DNA of 64,000 bases from Leclercia sp. AS011 (GTDB lineage Bacteria; Pseudomonadota; Gammaproteobacteria; Enterobacterales; Enterobacteriaceae): assembly GCF_037152535.1 (NCBI RefSeq), contig NZ_JBBCMA010000001.1, forward strand, positions 496,001-560,000, given 5' to 3'. Under the pieces are notes generated by a model. It saw only the letters and a list, made by a program, of their open reading frames with translations, was not told the DNA's origin and ran no database searches. A program made the position numbers and the translations under genes. Positions 1 to 14,743 of the stretch are shown in pieces; position 1 is the first letter of the stretch; each line of letters opens with the position of its first letter.

Positions 1-4830
<4,830 letters not shown>

Positions 4831-4835
4831 GGTTG

Positions 4836-5735
4836 TTACTCCATCATCTTCTCAATTGGCAACACCAGGATCGAACTGGCACCCAGCGCCTTCAGTTTTT
4901 CCATGGTCTCCCAGAACAGGGTTTCGCTGCTGACCATATGCATCGCCACGCGCTGCTGATCCCCGGCCAGCGGCAGAATGGTCGGACGTTCCGCTCCTGG
5001 CAGCAGGGCAATCACTTCATCAAGACGTTCGGTCGGCGCGTGCATCATGATGTATTTCGATTCACGGGCCTGGATCACCCCCTGAATACGGGTCAGGAGA
5101 CGGTCAATCAGCTGCTGCTTGGCTTCCGGCATCTCGCCGTCGCGCTGGATCAGGCAGGCTTTGGAGCGGTAGATCACCTCAACTTCGCGCAGGCCGTTGG
5201 CTTCCAGGGTGGCACCGGTGGAGACCAGGTCGCAAATCGCGTCAGCCAGACCGGCACGCGGAGCCACTTCGACGGAGCCGTTCAGCAGGCAGGACTTGAA
5301 CTGCACCCCTTTCTGATCGAGGTAACGCTTCAGCAGGTGAGGGTAGGAGGTGGCGATACGCTTGCCGTTCAGCCCGGCCGGGCCGTCCCAGGCTTCGTCA
5401 GCAGAGGTGGCCAGCGACAGGCGGCAGCCGCCAAAGTCGAGACGGCGCAGGGTGAAATAGCGCGGATCCTCGCCCTGCGCACGGCGGGTCAGGAGCTCTT
5501 CTTCCAGCACGTTTTCGCCAATGATGCCCAGATCCACCACGCCGTCCATCACCAGGCCCGGAATGTCGTCGTCACGCACGCGCAGAATATCAATCGGCAT
5601 GTTCTCTGCCAGCGCGATCAGGCGCTGCGTGTGCAGGTTAATTTTAATGCCGCAGCGGGCCAGCAGCTCGCGGGAATCATCGCTAAGACGACCTGATTTC
5701 TGCATAGCTATGCGTAAACGTGAATTATCTAACAT
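4836..5735 (-). CDS. hisG: ATP phosphoribosyltransferase HisG
   Basis: First and feedback-inhibited enzyme of histidine synthesis, joining ATP and PRPP. The start at 5735 gives [17 protein letters not shown] and a 299-residue long-form HisG, the E. coli length. An in-frame upstream extension would read through the attenuator hairpin and is rejected. The body has the periplasmic-binding-protein-like catalytic domains, and the C-terminal ACT-like regulatory domain ends in [11 protein letters not shown]. It is the first structural gene after the hisL attenuator. Confidence 0.97.
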   Translation of the reverse strand: MLDNSRLRIAMQKSGRLSDDSRELLARCGIKINLHTQRLIALAENMPIDILRVRDDDIPGLVMDGVVDLGIIGENVLEEELLTRRAQGEDPRYFTLRRLDFGGCRLSLATSADEAWDGPAGLNGKRIATSYPHLLKRYLDQKGVQFKSCLLNGSVEVAPRAGLADAICDLVSTGATLEANGLREVEVIYRSKACLIQRDGEMPEAKQQLIDRLLTRIQGVIQARESKYIMMHAPTERLDEVIALLPGAERPTILPLAGDQQRVAMHMVSSETLFWETMEKLKALGASSILVLPIEKMME

Positions 5736-5780
5736 TGTCGGTTCCTCATGATCCTGTTGTAACTTGCCTGAACACGGTCC

Positions 5781-5822
5781 AAAAAAAAGCCCCCGGAAGG
5801 TGATCTTCCGGGGGCTTTTTCT
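5781..5822 (-). terminator. his operon attenuator terminator
   Basis: An A/T-flanked GC-rich hairpin (AGCCCCCGGAAG pairing with CTTCCGGGGGCT around a short GTGAT loop), followed on the minus strand by a T run. It lies between hisL and hisG. This is the terminator arm of the classical his attenuator: it forms when the leader peptide is translated without stalling at the His codons. Confidence 0.93.
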
Positions 5823-5879
5823 TGCGTTCATGCACCGCTGGAAGATCTAACTGTCTTCCAGCACACATCGCCTGAAAGA

Positions 5880-5930
5880 CTAGTCAGGATGATGGTGATG
5901 ATGGTGGTGTTTAAATTGAACGCGTGTCAT
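5880..5930 (-). CDS. hisL: his operon leader peptide HisL
   Basis: A 16-codon ORF encoding MTRVQFKHHHHHHHPD, with seven consecutive histidine codons. It is too short for ordinary gene finders but is the known his attenuation leader peptide. Ribosome stalling at the His codons when charged tRNA-His is scarce prevents the terminator at 5781-5822 from forming and allows transcription into hisG. It is placed between the his promoter and the attenuator, as in E. coli and Salmonella. Confidence 0.97.
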   Translation of the reverse strand: MTRVQFKHHHHHHHPD

Positions 5931-5968
5931 AAAATTCTCGATGAATGCTTATTCATGTGATGTCGTTT

Positions 5969-5998
5969 AACCTAAACCACTTGCGCTACATAAAGCAA
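5969..5998 (-). promoter_or_regulatory. his operon sigma-70 promoter
   Basis: On the minus strand a -35-like TTGCTT (5993-5998) and a -10-like TAGGTT (5969-5974) are 18 bases apart and lie about 40 bases upstream of hisL. The GTGGTTTAGGTTAAA context resembles the known hisG promoter of E. coli. The call rests on resemblance to that promoter and on position. Confidence 0.7.
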
Positions 5999-6104
5999 GG
6001 GCTTTTTTTTATCATTAAATGATTTCATATTGGCGCTATCAATTGTCAGTTGCCCATGGCTGGCGTAGCCTTAAAGCAGAGGCGTAAAAGTCAGGAGAAA
6101 ACGC

Positions 6105-6932
6105 ATGAAAAAGGTCGCCATTGTTGGTCTGGGATGGCTTGGAATGCCGCTGGCCATGTCGCTACTGGCGCGGGGCTGGGAGGTCACCGGCAGTAAAACC
6201 ACAGCGGATGGGGTAGAGGCGGCGCGGATGTGCGGCATTGAAAGCGTTCAGTTGCGCCTGGAGCCAGAGCTGGTGTGCGACACCGACGATCTGGATACGC
6301 TGATGAGTGATGTGGATGCGCTGGTGATCACGCTGCCGGCGCGACGCACCGGGCCGGGCGAGACGTATTATCTGCAGGCGGTACAGGAAATTGTCGACAG
6401 CGCCCTCGCGCACCATATTCCCCGCATTATTTTCACCAGTTCCACCTCGGTATATGGCGATGTCGAAGGGGCCGTGAAAGAGAATATGCCGCGCCAGCCG
6501 GTGACGGCCAGCGGACGGGTATTAAAAGAGCTGGAAGACTGGCTGCATAATTTACCCGGCACCCAGGTGGATATATTACGCCTCGCGGGGCTGGTGGGGC
6601 CCGGTCGTCATCCCGGACGTTTTTTTGCCGGAAAATCAGCGCCTGACGGACAACATGGCGTCAATCTGGTGCATCTTGAAGACGTGATCGGCGCAATTAC
6701 CCTGTTATTACAGGCTCCAAAGGGCGGGCACATCTATAATATATGTGCGCCCTCTCATCCAACACGCAGTACATTCTACCCGGTGATGGCGCGTCAGCTT
6801 GGCCTGGCGCCACCGCACTTCCACGACGCCCCTGGAGAGGGGAAGGGCAAATTGATTGATGGGAACCGCATCTGTCATGAACTGGGATTTGAGTATCTCT
6901 TTCCCGATCCGCTGGTTATGCCTATGGAGTAA
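6105..6932 (+). CDS. yeeZ: NAD(P)-binding SDR-family protein YeeZ
   Basis: A 275-residue extended short-chain dehydrogenase/reductase-type protein. The N-terminus VAIVGLGWLGMPL is a Rossmann glycine motif, and SSTSVYGDVEGAVK contains the active-site Ser and YxxxK-like elements of NAD-dependent epimerases. Its substrate is not established. AGGAGAAAACGC precedes the ATG at good spacing. It is divergent from the his operon and followed after 40 bases by yeeY. In E. coli K-12 the yefM-yoeB toxin-antitoxin pair separates it from hisL; here it does not. Confidence 0.92.
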   Translation: MKKVAIVGLGWLGMPLAMSLLARGWEVTGSKTTADGVEAARMCGIESVQLRLEPELVCDTDDLDTLMSDVDALVITLPARRTGPGETYYLQAVQEIVDSALAHHIPRIIFTSSTSVYGDVEGAVKENMPRQPVTASGRVLKELEDWLHNLPGTQVDILRLAGLVGPGRHPGRFFAGKSAPDGQHGVNLVHLEDVIGAITLLLQAPKGGHIYNICAPSHPTRSTFYPVMARQLGLAPPHFHDAPGEGKGKLIDGNRICHELGFEYLFPDPLVMPME

Positions 6933-6972
6933 TGCCGCTGGCGGAGCGTAAGCGCACCACAAGGGGGTGAGC

Positions 6973-7902
6973 ATGAAACCGCTGCTGGATGTCCTTATTA
7001 TCCTTGATGCACTGGAAAAGGAGGGGAGCTTTGCTGCGGCCTCGGCGAAGCTCTTTAAAACCCCCTCAGCGCTCAGCTACACCGTTCACAAGCTCGAAAG
7101 CGATCTTAATATTCAGATCCTCGACCGCTCCGGCCACCGGGCGCGCTTTACCCGCACCGGGCAGATGCTGCTGGAGAAAGGCCGGGACGTGTTGCATACG
7201 GTACGCGAGCTGGAAAAGCAGGCCGTCAAACTGCACCAGGGCTGGGAAAACGAGCTTATTATCGGGGTGGATGACACCTTTCCATTTTCCCTGCTGGCGC
7301 CGCTTATCGAGGCCTTTTACGAGCGGCACAGCGTAACCCGTCTTAAGTTTATCAATGGCGTGCTGGCCGGATCCTGGGAGTCGCTGGTCCAGGGGCGGGC
7401 GGATATCGTCGTCGGCGCGCTGCACGAGCCGCCTCAGCTTAGCGATTTTGGCTTTGCCTGTCTCGGGCAACTGGAGCAGGTGTTCGTCATCGCGCCACAC
7501 CATCCGCTGGCTCAGGAGCCGGAGCCGGTGAACCGCCGGACGATCAAAAATTATCGCGCGATTGTGGTAGGGGACAGCTCCTTACCCGGCTGTGCGGCCT
7601 CTTCCCAGCTGCTGGACGATCAGGAGGCCATCACCGTATTCGATTTTAAAACCAAGCTGGAACTGCAAATTAGCGGCTTAGGCTGTGGCTATCTGCCGCG
7701 TTATTTAGCCCAGCGTTTTATCGAAAGCGGTGCGCTGGTCGAAAAACAGGTGATTGCGCAATCCAGTTATGATTCCGTATGGATAGGCTGGAATGAGCAG
7801 ACTGCCGGGCTTGCCAGTGCATGGTGGCGACAAGAAATTTTAGCAAATAGTGCTATCGCTGCCGTTTATGCGCAGGGCATCGCTGAGAAATCAGCTGAAT
7901 GA
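6973..7902 (+). CDS. yeeY: LysR-family transcriptional regulator YeeY
   Basis: A 309-residue LysR-type regulator: N-terminal winged helix-turn-helix (about 1-60, GSFAAASAKLFKTPSALSYT) and a C-terminal periplasmic-binding-protein-like effector domain. The ATG at 6973 follows AAGGGGGTG and gives MKPLLDV, the length and N-terminus of E. coli YeeY; an in-frame GTG at 6967 lies inside that ribosome site and is less likely. It lies just after yeeZ in the same direction. Effector and targets are unknown. Confidence 0.92.
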   Translation: MKPLLDVLIILDALEKEGSFAAASAKLFKTPSALSYTVHKLESDLNIQILDRSGHRARFTRTGQMLLEKGRDVLHTVRELEKQAVKLHQGWENELIIGVDDTFPFSLLAPLIEAFYERHSVTRLKFINGVLAGSWESLVQGRADIVVGALHEPPQLSDFGFACLGQLEQVFVIAPHHPLAQEPEPVNRRTIKNYRAIVVGDSSLPGCAASSQLLDDQEAITVFDFKTKLELQISGLGCGYLPRYLAQRFIESGALVEKQVIAQSSYDSVWIGWNEQTAGLASAWWRQEILANSAIAAVYAQGIAEKSAE

Positions 7903-7983
7903 ATAAAAATTTAACTTTAGGATGCCTTTCGATCTCTTGCATTTTTACTATCATTTAGGGAAAATGCGCCGCAGCAAACATGG

Positions 7984-8022
7984 AATAATCGACGATATAA
8001 AAGGCGTCGATTATTTTTTTTT
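7984..8022 (+). terminator. Intrinsic terminator after yeeY
   Basis: The inverted repeat AATAATCGACG / CGTCGATTATT (11-bp stem, 10-base loop) is followed directly by a long T run, 81 bases after the yeeY stop. It separates yeeY from plaP. Confidence 0.85.
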
Positions 8023-8169
8023 GCATGTAAGAAAACCATTAAATCCAAGAGGCCGGGCTTCGTACCGGATAGATATTTACTAAAATCCGACAGTTGTTGT
8101 CGCTGAGGAAGAAAGAAATGGGGCAATCATTCGCTTACGTGGCGGTATTCACCGTAAAGGAGAATAACT

Positions 8170-9528
8170 ATGTCGCATAACGCAACTCCAAAAACCTCTC
8201 GCGTGGAATTACGTAAAACGCTTACGTTGATTCCGGTTGTAATGATGGGCCTTGCCTATATGCAGCCGATGACGCTGTTCGATACATTTGGTATCGTTTC
8301 AGGCCTCACTGACGGTCACGTTGCAACGGCGTATGCCTTTGCGCTGATCGCGATCCTCTTTACCGCGCTGAGCTACGGCAAGCTGGTTCGCCGCTTCCCG
8401 TCCGCAGGCTCTGCGTACACCTATGCTCAGAAGTCCATTAGCCCGGCTGTCGGCTTTATGGTGGGCTGGTCATCCCTGCTGGACTATCTGTTCATGCCGA
8501 TGATCAACATCCTTCTGGCAAAAATTTACTTCGAAGCGCTGGTGCCTTCCGTACCGTCGTGGATCTTCGTTGTGGCGCTGGTGGCCTTCATGACCATCTC
8601 TAACCTGCGCAGCATCAAGACCGTTGCCAACTTCAACACCCTGATTGTTATTCTGCAGATGGGTATTGTGGCGGTTATCGTCGGTCTGATCATTTACGGC
8701 GTTTCGCACGGTGAAGGCGCAGGTACGCTGACCAGCACCCGTCCGTTCTGGTCTGAAGGCGCGCACGTGGTGCCAATGATCACCGGTGCGACTATCCTGT
8801 GCTTCTCGTTCCTCGGCTTCGACGGCATCTCTTCTCTGTCTGAAGAGACCAAAGACGCTGAGCGGGTGATCCCGCGCGCTATTTTCCTGACGGCGTTGAT
8901 TGGCGGCATTATCTTTATCGGTGCCTCTTACTTCCTGCAGCTGTACTTCCCGGATATCTCTCGCTTTAAAGATCCGGATGCGTCACAGCCAGAAATCATG
9001 CTGTATGTTGCCGGTAAAACCTTCCAGTGGGGCGTGCTGATCTTCTCCAGCGTTACCGTTCTGGCATCCGGTATGGCGGCGCACGCCGGCGTTTCCCGTC
9101 TGATGTACGTGATGGGCCGTGATGGCGTGTTCCCGACTCGCTTCTTCGGTTATGTTCATCCGAAATGGCGTACCCCGGCATGGAACGTGCTGCTGGTGGG
9201 TGCCATTGCGCTGATGGCGATTAAGTTTGACCTGGTTACCGCGACAGCCCTGATCAACTTCGGTGCGCTGGTTGCCTTTACCTTTGTTAACCTTTCCGTG
9301 ATCTCTCAGTTCTGGATCCGTGAGAAGCGCAACAAAACGCTGAAAGACCACTTCAACTACCTGCTGCTGCCGGTATGTGGTGCGCTGACTGTTGGTGCGC
9401 TGTGGATCAACCTGGAAGAGAGCTCCATGGTTCTGGGTCTGATCTGGGGTGGTATCGGCCTGATTTACCTGGCGTGCGTAACCAAAAGCTTCCGCAACCC
9501 GGTTCCTCAGTACGAAGACGTAGTCTAA
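8170..9528 (+). CDS. plaP: Low-affinity putrescine importer PlaP (YeeF)
   Basis: A 452-residue inner-membrane transporter of the APC amino acid/polyamine superfamily with about twelve hydrophobic segments. The family signature is in the first two segments ([20 protein letters not shown]) and the conserved [15 protein letters not shown] region. The length equals E. coli PlaP, which imports putrescine by proton symport and is needed for putrescine-dependent surface motility; function here is by homology. AAAGGAGAATAACT precedes the ATG. Confidence 0.93.
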   Translation: MSHNATPKTSRVELRKTLTLIPVVMMGLAYMQPMTLFDTFGIVSGLTDGHVATAYAFALIAILFTALSYGKLVRRFPSAGSAYTYAQKSISPAVGFMVGWSSLLDYLFMPMINILLAKIYFEALVPSVPSWIFVVALVAFMTISNLRSIKTVANFNTLIVILQMGIVAVIVGLIIYGVSHGEGAGTLTSTRPFWSEGAHVVPMITGATILCFSFLGFDGISSLSEETKDAERVIPRAIFLTALIGGIIFIGASYFLQLYFPDISRFKDPDASQPEIMLYVAGKTFQWGVLIFSSVTVLASGMAAHAGVSRLMYVMGRDGVFPTRFFGYVHPKWRTPAWNVLLVGAIALMAIKFDLVTATALINFGALVAFTFVNLSVISQFWIREKRNKTLKDHFNYLLLPVCGALTVGALWINLEESSMVLGLIWGGIGLIYLACVTKSFRNPVPQYEDVV

Positions 9529-9540
9529 TAAATATGTTGG

Positions 9541-9564
9541 TCCGGCAAGCATAGCGCTGCCGGG
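9541..9564. repeat. REP-like palindrome
   Basis: An imperfect palindrome with a GGCAAGCATAGCGC core and CCGG-rich arms, just after plaP and before its terminator. The same core and architecture recur at 58331-58358, so this looks like a member of a species-specific REP family. Confidence 0.6.
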
Positions 9565-9570
9565 CAAAGC

Positions 9571-9612
9571 AAAAAAAAGCCGGAGACATCGCCTCCGGCT
9601 TTTTTATTTTTT
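9571..9612. terminator. Bidirectional terminator between plaP and sbcB
   Basis: The hairpin AAAGCCGGAG / CTCCGGCTTT has an A run on the left and a T run on the right. It can therefore stop both plaP (plus strand) and sbcB (minus strand), which converge here. Confidence 0.88.
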
Positions 9613-9616
9613 CAAA

Positions 9617-11041
9617 TCACACAATTGCCTGTGCATACTGATACAGCGCCTTCAACAGCGCCTGCTTTTCCGCATTCCCTTCATACTCACCGTAGAGCAT
9701 CTCCAGCTCCTGGGCGTAAGCCTGCAAATACTCAGGGGTAAACACGTTGCGGCGATGCTGCAGCCACCGTTCCTGCTCGGCTTCATCCAGCGTGCCGGGG
9801 AAATTACGCGCCCGGTAGTTAAAGATCAGCTTGTTGATGCGCTGGTCGGCAAAGGTGATATCCAGCGCGGGCAGATTGCGGGGATCGGTCTGCAACACGA
9901 TATTCATGGCGGAGCGATCGGCGTCGCTGAAAAAGCCGTTATAGAGCTGGGCATCGACGTTCTCTGACGGGACGAACGGCTCTGCTTCGGCAAATATCGC
10001 CACGACTTTTTCGCGCACCTGCGGGTTTTCCCGCAGCCGTTTCAGGTTGTCCAGGCAGTGCTGACGGTCAATTCCCAGCCGTTCGGCATCCTCCGGGCGC
10101 AGGGTGTTGGCGGGGGCCAGCACCGGGCATTTGTTGATATGCACCAGCTTCACCGGCACGGCGGCCTCGTCACCCAGTTCGCTTTTGGGGGTGTACAGTC
10201 GTTCGCGCAGGCTGTCGCTGTCCAGGGTCAGCAGGGGAGTAATATCCCCGGCCAGATCCACCATAATCACCGCGTTGCGGTTTTCCGGGTGCCAGGCCAG
10301 CGGAGCCACCCAGCTGGTATTCCCGCGCCAGGCACCGAACATCCCGGAGATGTGCATCAGCGGCTTCATCTGCGGCACGTCAATCAGGGTGGTGAGTTTC
10401 TGCTTGCTGCGATGGCTCAGCAGGTACTCGAACAGCTTCGGCTGCCGGGTCTTGACCAGCTTTGCCATGGCGATGGTGGCATAGACATCCGCCATCGCAT
10501 CATGGGCGTTGCTGTGTTCAATGCCGTTCGCGCGGGTCAGATGTTCAAGGCGGAAGCTGGGGAGCCCATCTTCGTTGTCGGGCCAGTTGATCCCTTCAGG
10601 GCGCAGGGCATAGCAGGCGCGCATCACATCCAGCAGATCCCAGCGCGAGTTCTTGTTTTGCCAGCTCCAGGCATAGGGATCGTAGAAGTTGCGGTAAAAA
10701 ATATGCCGGGTCACTTCGTCATCGAAGCGCACGTTGTTATAGCCCACCACGCAGGTGTTGGGCACGGTAAACAGGTCATGAATGCGACGGGCAAACTCCG
10801 CTTCATTTACCCCTTTCTCAAGGGCTTCCTGCGGAGTGATGCCGGTGACCATTACCGCGCCGGGCTGGGGCAAATAGTCATCGGCGGGCTTGCAATAAAA
10901 CACCTCCGGCTCGCCGATAATATTGAAATCGGCATCGGTGCGGATCGCGGCGAACTGGGCAGGGCGATCCAGCGAGGGGCTGGTGCCAAAGGTTTCGTAG
11001 TCGTGGAATAAAAATGTAGGCAGCGCGGCGGAGTCAGACAC
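9617..11041 (-). CDS. sbcB: Exodeoxyribonuclease I SbcB
   Basis: Single-strand-specific 3'-to-5' exonuclease used in recombination, mismatch repair and phase-variation suppression. The N-terminal DEDDh exonuclease domain starts with FLFHDYETFGT (metal-binding Asp and Glu) and includes the HDAMADVYAT motif; the C-terminal part has the ExoI SH3-like and helical domains. I chose the GTG at 11041, spaced about 9 bases after AGGATGGT, giving 474 residues (E. coli 475). An ATG at 11053 (478 residues) is possible but sits inside that ribosome site. Divergent from dacD. Confidence 0.93.
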   Translation of the reverse strand: MSDSAALPTFLFHDYETFGTSPSLDRPAQFAAIRTDADFNIIGEPEVFYCKPADDYLPQPGAVMVTGITPQEALEKGVNEAEFARRIHDLFTVPNTCVVGYNNVRFDDEVTRHIFYRNFYDPYAWSWQNKNSRWDLLDVMRACYALRPEGINWPDNEDGLPSFRLEHLTRANGIEHSNAHDAMADVYATIAMAKLVKTRQPKLFEYLLSHRSKQKLTTLIDVPQMKPLMHISGMFGAWRGNTSWVAPLAWHPENRNAVIMVDLAGDITPLLTLDSDSLRERLYTPKSELGDEAAVPVKLVHINKCPVLAPANTLRPEDAERLGIDRQHCLDNLKRLRENPQVREKVVAIFAEAEPFVPSENVDAQLYNGFFSDADRSAMNIVLQTDPRNLPALDITFADQRINKLIFNYRARNFPGTLDEAEQERWLQHRRNVFTPEYLQAYAQELEMLYGEYEGNAEKQALLKALYQYAQAIV

Positions 11042-11251
11042 CAGTAATACCATCCTGTTTATGAGTGACACCCCTATGGTAAACCATCCAGCCTGGCACG
11101 CCGAAGGAAAAGCGCCCCCGGCCTGCAAATTTGCGAGTCATCTTCCAGGAAAAACCTGCGTGCTGTCACATTTTTTTGCAATTATTCCAGGTATCCAGCG
11201 GAAAAGTTCCGTAAAAAGGGCAACGATTTTAAATGACCTGAGGATATACCG

Positions 11252-12418
11252 TTGAAACGCCGTCTGTTTATTGCTGTTTCTTTACTCACTTTGAGCATTT
11301 CTTCCGCGCTGGCTGCCGATCCGATTAACTATGCGCCGCAGCCGCCAGCCGTCCAGGCAGGCTCCTGGGTGCTGATGGATTACACGACGGGGCAGATTTT
11401 AACGGCGGGCAATGAACACGTGCAGCGCAATCCGGCCAGCCTGACCAAGCTGATGACCGGCTATGTAGTGGATCGCGCCATCGACAGCCATCGCATCACC
11501 CCGGACGATATGGTCACGGTCGGGCAGGATGCCTGGGCCAAAGGCAATCCGGTTTTTGACGGCTCCTCGCTGATGTTCCTGAAGGCGGGTGAGCAGGTTT
11601 CGGTACGCGACCTCAGCCGCGGCCTGATTGTCGACTCCGGCAACGACGCCTGTGTGGCGCTGGCCGATTACGTAGCGGGCGGGCAGCCGCAGTTCGTCAC
11701 TATGATGAATGACTACGTTAAAAAGCTGAATCTGCGCGATACCCATTTTGAAACGGTGCACGGTCTGGACGCCCCGGGCCAGCACAGCTCGGCGTATGAC
11801 CTGGCGGTGCTTTCACGGGCCATCATCCACGGTGAGCCGGCGTTTTATCACATGTACAGCGAGAAGAGCCTGACCTGGAACGGCATCACCCAGCAGAACC
11901 GTAACGGCCTGCTGTGGGATAAATCCCTCAGCGTCGATGGTCTGAAAACCGGGCACACTTCCGGGGCCGGTTTTAACCTTATTGCCTCGGCCGTGGACGG
12001 TCAGCGCCGCCTGATTGCCGTTATCATGGGTGCCGACAGTCCAAAAGGCCGCGAGGATCAGGCGCGCAAGCTCCTGCACTGGGGACAGCAGAACTTCGAT
12101 ACCGTGCAGATCCTGCGTAACGGTAAGCAGGTCGGCATCGAACGCATCTGGTACGGCGATAAAGAGCAGATTTCGCTGGGGACCGATCAGGACTTCTGGC
12201 TGGCGCTGCCGAAAGCGGAGCTGCCGAACATCAAAGCTAAATATGTACTGGATAAAAAAGAGCTGGAAGCACCGATTGCCGCGCATCAGCGGGTCGGGGA
12301 GATTGAGCTTTACGATCGCGATAAGGTGGTCGCCCACTGGCCACTGGTGACGCTGGAAAGCGTCGGGAAAGGCGGGATGTTCTCACGCCTGAGCGACTAT
12401 CTGCATCACAAAGCCTGA
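11252..12418 (+). CDS. dacD: D-alanyl-D-alanine carboxypeptidase DacD (PBP6b)
   Basis: Low-molecular-weight penicillin-binding protein that trims the terminal D-Ala of peptidoglycan pentapeptides. The 388-residue protein has a Sec signal peptide (about 1-21, ending in SSALA), the nucleophile motif SLTK at residues 63-66, SGN at 129-131 and KTG in GLKTGHT. The C-terminal beta domain ends in an amphipathic helix (GMFSRLSDYLHHKA) typical of periplasmic membrane anchoring. The start is a TTG preceded by TGAGGATA, giving MKRRL as in E. coli. Confidence 0.94.
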   Translation: MKRRLFIAVSLLTLSISSALAADPINYAPQPPAVQAGSWVLMDYTTGQILTAGNEHVQRNPASLTKLMTGYVVDRAIDSHRITPDDMVTVGQDAWAKGNPVFDGSSLMFLKAGEQVSVRDLSRGLIVDSGNDACVALADYVAGGQPQFVTMMNDYVKKLNLRDTHFETVHGLDAPGQHSSAYDLAVLSRAIIHGEPAFYHMYSEKSLTWNGITQQNRNGLLWDKSLSVDGLKTGHTSGAGFNLIASAVDGQRRLIAVIMGADSPKGREDQARKLLHWGQQNFDTVQILRNGKQVGIERIWYGDKEQISLGTDQDFWLALPKAELPNIKAKYVLDKKELEAPIAAHQRVGEIELYDRDKVVAHWPLVTLESVGKGGMFSRLSDYLHHKA

Positions 12419-12503
12419 CGGTGAGATGAGCAGGCTGGCCACTGTGCGAGCCTGCTCGCATAATAGACAGATCGTCATTGTTAAACCGCTTTTCTCTGCA
12501 TTA

Positions 12504-12523
12504 TAGTGTATGTATATACAGTA
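12504..12523 (+). promoter_or_regulatory. LexA box upstream of sbmC
   Basis: TAGTGTATGTATATACAGTA matches the LexA operator consensus TACTGTATATATATACAGTA closely, ends 16 bases before the sbmC ATG and overlaps a TATAGT -10-like element. sbmC is a known SOS gene in E. coli, so repression by LexA is expected. Confidence 0.85.
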
Positions 12524-12539
12524 ACCAATCGGAGGCAGC

Positions 12540-13013
12540 ATGGACTACAGCATCAAGCACCAGAATAAACGCAAAATCGCCGGTTTTCATATGGTTGGCC
12601 CCTGGGAGCAAACGGTTAAGCAGGGCTTTGAGCAGCTGGTGATGTGGGTGGATGGCAAGCACATTCAGCCGCTGGAGTGGGTGGCGGTCTATTATGATAA
12701 TCCTGATGAAGTCCCGGCTGAAAAGTTACGCTGCGATACGGTTGTCACCGTACCGGACGATTTTGTCATCCCCGCCAACAGCGAAGGGGTGATCCTCACC
12801 GAAGTGGCCGAAGGTGAGTACGCGGTCGCCACTGCCCGCGTTGAGAACCATGATTTCGCCACGCCGTGGAACCTGTTTTTCGACAGCCTGCTCGAAGATG
12901 TAGATCGTCAGATCGCGCCGAAACCCTGCTTCGAACGTTATCTGAATAATGGTAACGCCGATGGTTACTGGGATATCGAGATGTTTATTCCGGTACAAAA
13001 CCGGGTCGCGTAA
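12540..13013 (+). CDS. sbmC: DNA gyrase inhibitor SbmC/GyrI
   Basis: A 157-residue protein of the GyrI/AraC effector-domain-like fold. It modulates DNA gyrase and protects cells against gyrase poisons such as microcin B17 and quinolones (family knowledge). The sequence [20 protein letters not shown] and the family length support the assignment. GGAGGCAGC gives a strong ribosome site. The LexA box upstream supports DNA-damage induction. Confidence 0.93.
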   Translation: MDYSIKHQNKRKIAGFHMVGPWEQTVKQGFEQLVMWVDGKHIQPLEWVAVYYDNPDEVPAEKLRCDTVVTVPDDFVIPANSEGVILTEVAEGEYAVATARVENHDFATPWNLFFDSLLEDVDRQIAPKPCFERYLNNGNADGYWDIEMFIPVQNRVA

Positions 13014-13115
13014 CGCCACAGGTATGCTCACTCTTCACAGGGTTTTTCTGCCGGGTGCCACCACACCGGCAGAAAACACAGTACAATCAGGGTTTGCCGT
13101 AATGCTGGAGAGCCT

Positions 13116-14174
13116 GTGCGCCCCGACAAAACTCTGACGCCTTTTGAAATTCGACTGTATCGCCATTACCGCACCGTACATGGCTGCCGTATCGCGCTGG
13201 CGTTTATCCTCACCTTTTTGCTGGTGCGTCTGCTGGACGTGCCGGAAGGCACATGGCCACTGATTACCCTGGTGGTGATCATGGGGCCCATCTCCTTCTG
13301 GGGCAACGTGGTGCCGCGCGCCTTTGAGCGTATTGGCGGCACTATTCTGGGTTCGGCGCTGGGGCTGATTGCCCTCAAGCTGGAGCTTATCTCCCTGCCG
13401 CTGATGCTGCTGTGGTGCGCGGCGGCGATGTTCCTCTGCGGCTGGCTGGCGCTGGGCAAACGGCCCTATCAGGCGTTGCTTATTGGCATCACCCTGGCGG
13501 TGGTGATCGGTGCGCCGACCGGGGATATGCACACCGCGCTGTGGCGAAGCGGCGACGTGATCCTCGGTTCCCTGCTGGCGATGCTGTTTACCGGTATCTG
13601 GCCGCAGCGGGCGTTTCTGCACTGGCGCATCCAGATGGCGAACTACGTCACTGCCTTTAACCGGGTCTATCAGGCGGGCTTTTCCCCTAACCTGGTGGAG
13701 CGTCCGCGCCTGGAAAAACACCTGCAAACCATCCTTAACGACGTCGTCAAAATGCGCGGCCTGATCACTCCGGCCAGCAAAGAGACCCATATCCAGAAAG
13801 CCATCTTCGAAGCCATTCAGACCGTCAGCCGCAACCTGGTCTGCATGCTGGAGCTGCAAATCAACGCCCACTGGGCTTCCCGGGCCAGCCATTTTGTGAT
13901 GCTGAACGCCCGGACCTTAAAAGAGACCCAGCAGATGACGCAGCAGACGCTGCTCACCATCGCCCATGCGCTTTACGAAGGTAATCCGCAGCCCATTCTG
14001 GCAAATACCGAGCGGCTGAATGAAATTGTTGCCGAGCTGCGCCAGTTGATTAACGATCGAACCAGCGAAAACGTGGCGGAAACGCCCATTCATGGCTATG
14101 TATGGTTGAGCATGGAACTTGCGCGGCAGCTGGAGCTGTTGTCACATCTTATCTGCCGGGCATTGCGCAAATAA
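13116..14174 (+). CDS. yeeA: Inner-membrane protein YeeA (FUSC-like)
   Basis: A 352-residue membrane protein with a hydrophobic N-terminal half (about 25-165, several transmembrane segments including VVIMGPISFWGNVVPRAFERIGGT) and a long helical cytoplasmic C-terminal half. This resembles the fusaric-acid-resistance / aromatic acid exporter family, but no substrate is known. The start is GTG at 13116, preceded by TGGAGAG, and gives exactly the E. coli YeeA length. It follows sbmC by about 100 bases. Confidence 0.9.
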   Translation: MRPDKTLTPFEIRLYRHYRTVHGCRIALAFILTFLLVRLLDVPEGTWPLITLVVIMGPISFWGNVVPRAFERIGGTILGSALGLIALKLELISLPLMLLWCAAAMFLCGWLALGKRPYQALLIGITLAVVIGAPTGDMHTALWRSGDVILGSLLAMLFTGIWPQRAFLHWRIQMANYVTAFNRVYQAGFSPNLVERPRLEKHLQTILNDVVKMRGLITPASKETHIQKAIFEAIQTVSRNLVCMLELQINAHWASRASHFVMLNARTLKETQQMTQQTLLTIAHALYEGNPQPILANTERLNEIVAELRQLINDRTSENVAETPIHGYVWLSMELARQLELLSHLICRALRK

Positions 14175-14341
14175 AAAGCGGCTATGCGCGGTTGTGTTGC
14201 CTGCTGCTTCGATTCAGCAGAAATTGAGGTTATGATAGGGACAAAGGAAAAATTATTGTCATCAGCAATCGCTGTCAGTAAGGTTAACGGCATCGCGGTT
14301 GTTTAAACGAATCCGAATCTCACATTATCAGGGGTGTAAAA

Positions 14342-14677
14342 ATGGAAACTACCAAGCCTTCTTTCCAGGATGTTCTGGAATTCGTCCGCCTGTTCCGCCG
14401 CAAGAACAAACTGCAACGTGAAATCCAGGACGTTGAGAAGAAGATCCGTGACAACCAGAAGCGTGTCCTGCTGCTGGACAACCTGAGCGATTACATCAAA
14501 CCTGGCATGAGCGTTGAAGCCATCCAGGGCATCATCGCCAGCATGAAAAGTGACTATGAAGACCGCGTCGACGACTACATCATCAAGAATGCTGAGATCT
14601 CTAAAGAACGCCGTGAAATCTCGAAAAAGCTGAAAGTGATGGGTGAAATGAAGCACGCCGAAGCTAAAGGCGAATAA
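14342..14677 (+). CDS. tmaR: PTS system regulator TmaR (YeeX)
   Basis: A 111-residue, highly charged, coiled-coil-rich cytoplasmic protein of the UPF0265 family. E. coli TmaR (109 residues) controls polar clustering of PTS Enzyme I and so tunes sugar uptake. [20 protein letters not shown] at the N-terminus and [20 protein letters not shown] are family hallmarks. CAGGGGTGTAAAA precedes the ATG. A strong terminator follows immediately, so it is probably monocistronic. Confidence 0.93.
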   Translation: METTKPSFQDVLEFVRLFRRKNKLQREIQDVEKKIRDNQKRVLLLDNLSDYIKPGMSVEAIQGIIASMKSDYEDRVDDYIIKNAEISKERREISKKLKVMGEMKHAEAKGE

Positions 14678-14690
14678 TCGCCGCTGAATC

Positions 14691-14724
14691 AAAAAAGGCC
14701 CTCTGATGACAGAGGGCCTTTTTG
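14691..14724 (+). terminator. Terminator after tmaR
   Basis: AAGGCCCTCTG / CAGAGGGCCTT, an 11-bp perfect stem with an ATGA loop, followed by a T run 13 bases after the tmaR stop. An upstream A run could allow function on the other strand too. Confidence 0.92.
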
Positions 14725-14743
14725 TTGCTGTTGCTGATTCACA

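Noticed and set aside
6001..6104. A yefM-yoeB toxin-antitoxin pair between hisL and yeeZ as in K-12
   Set aside because: The interval is only about 170 bases and has no coding capacity for either gene.
7917..8126. A 69-codon minus-strand frame between yeeY and plaP
   Set aside because: It crosses the yeeY terminator hairpin and has no ribosome site; likely noncoding.
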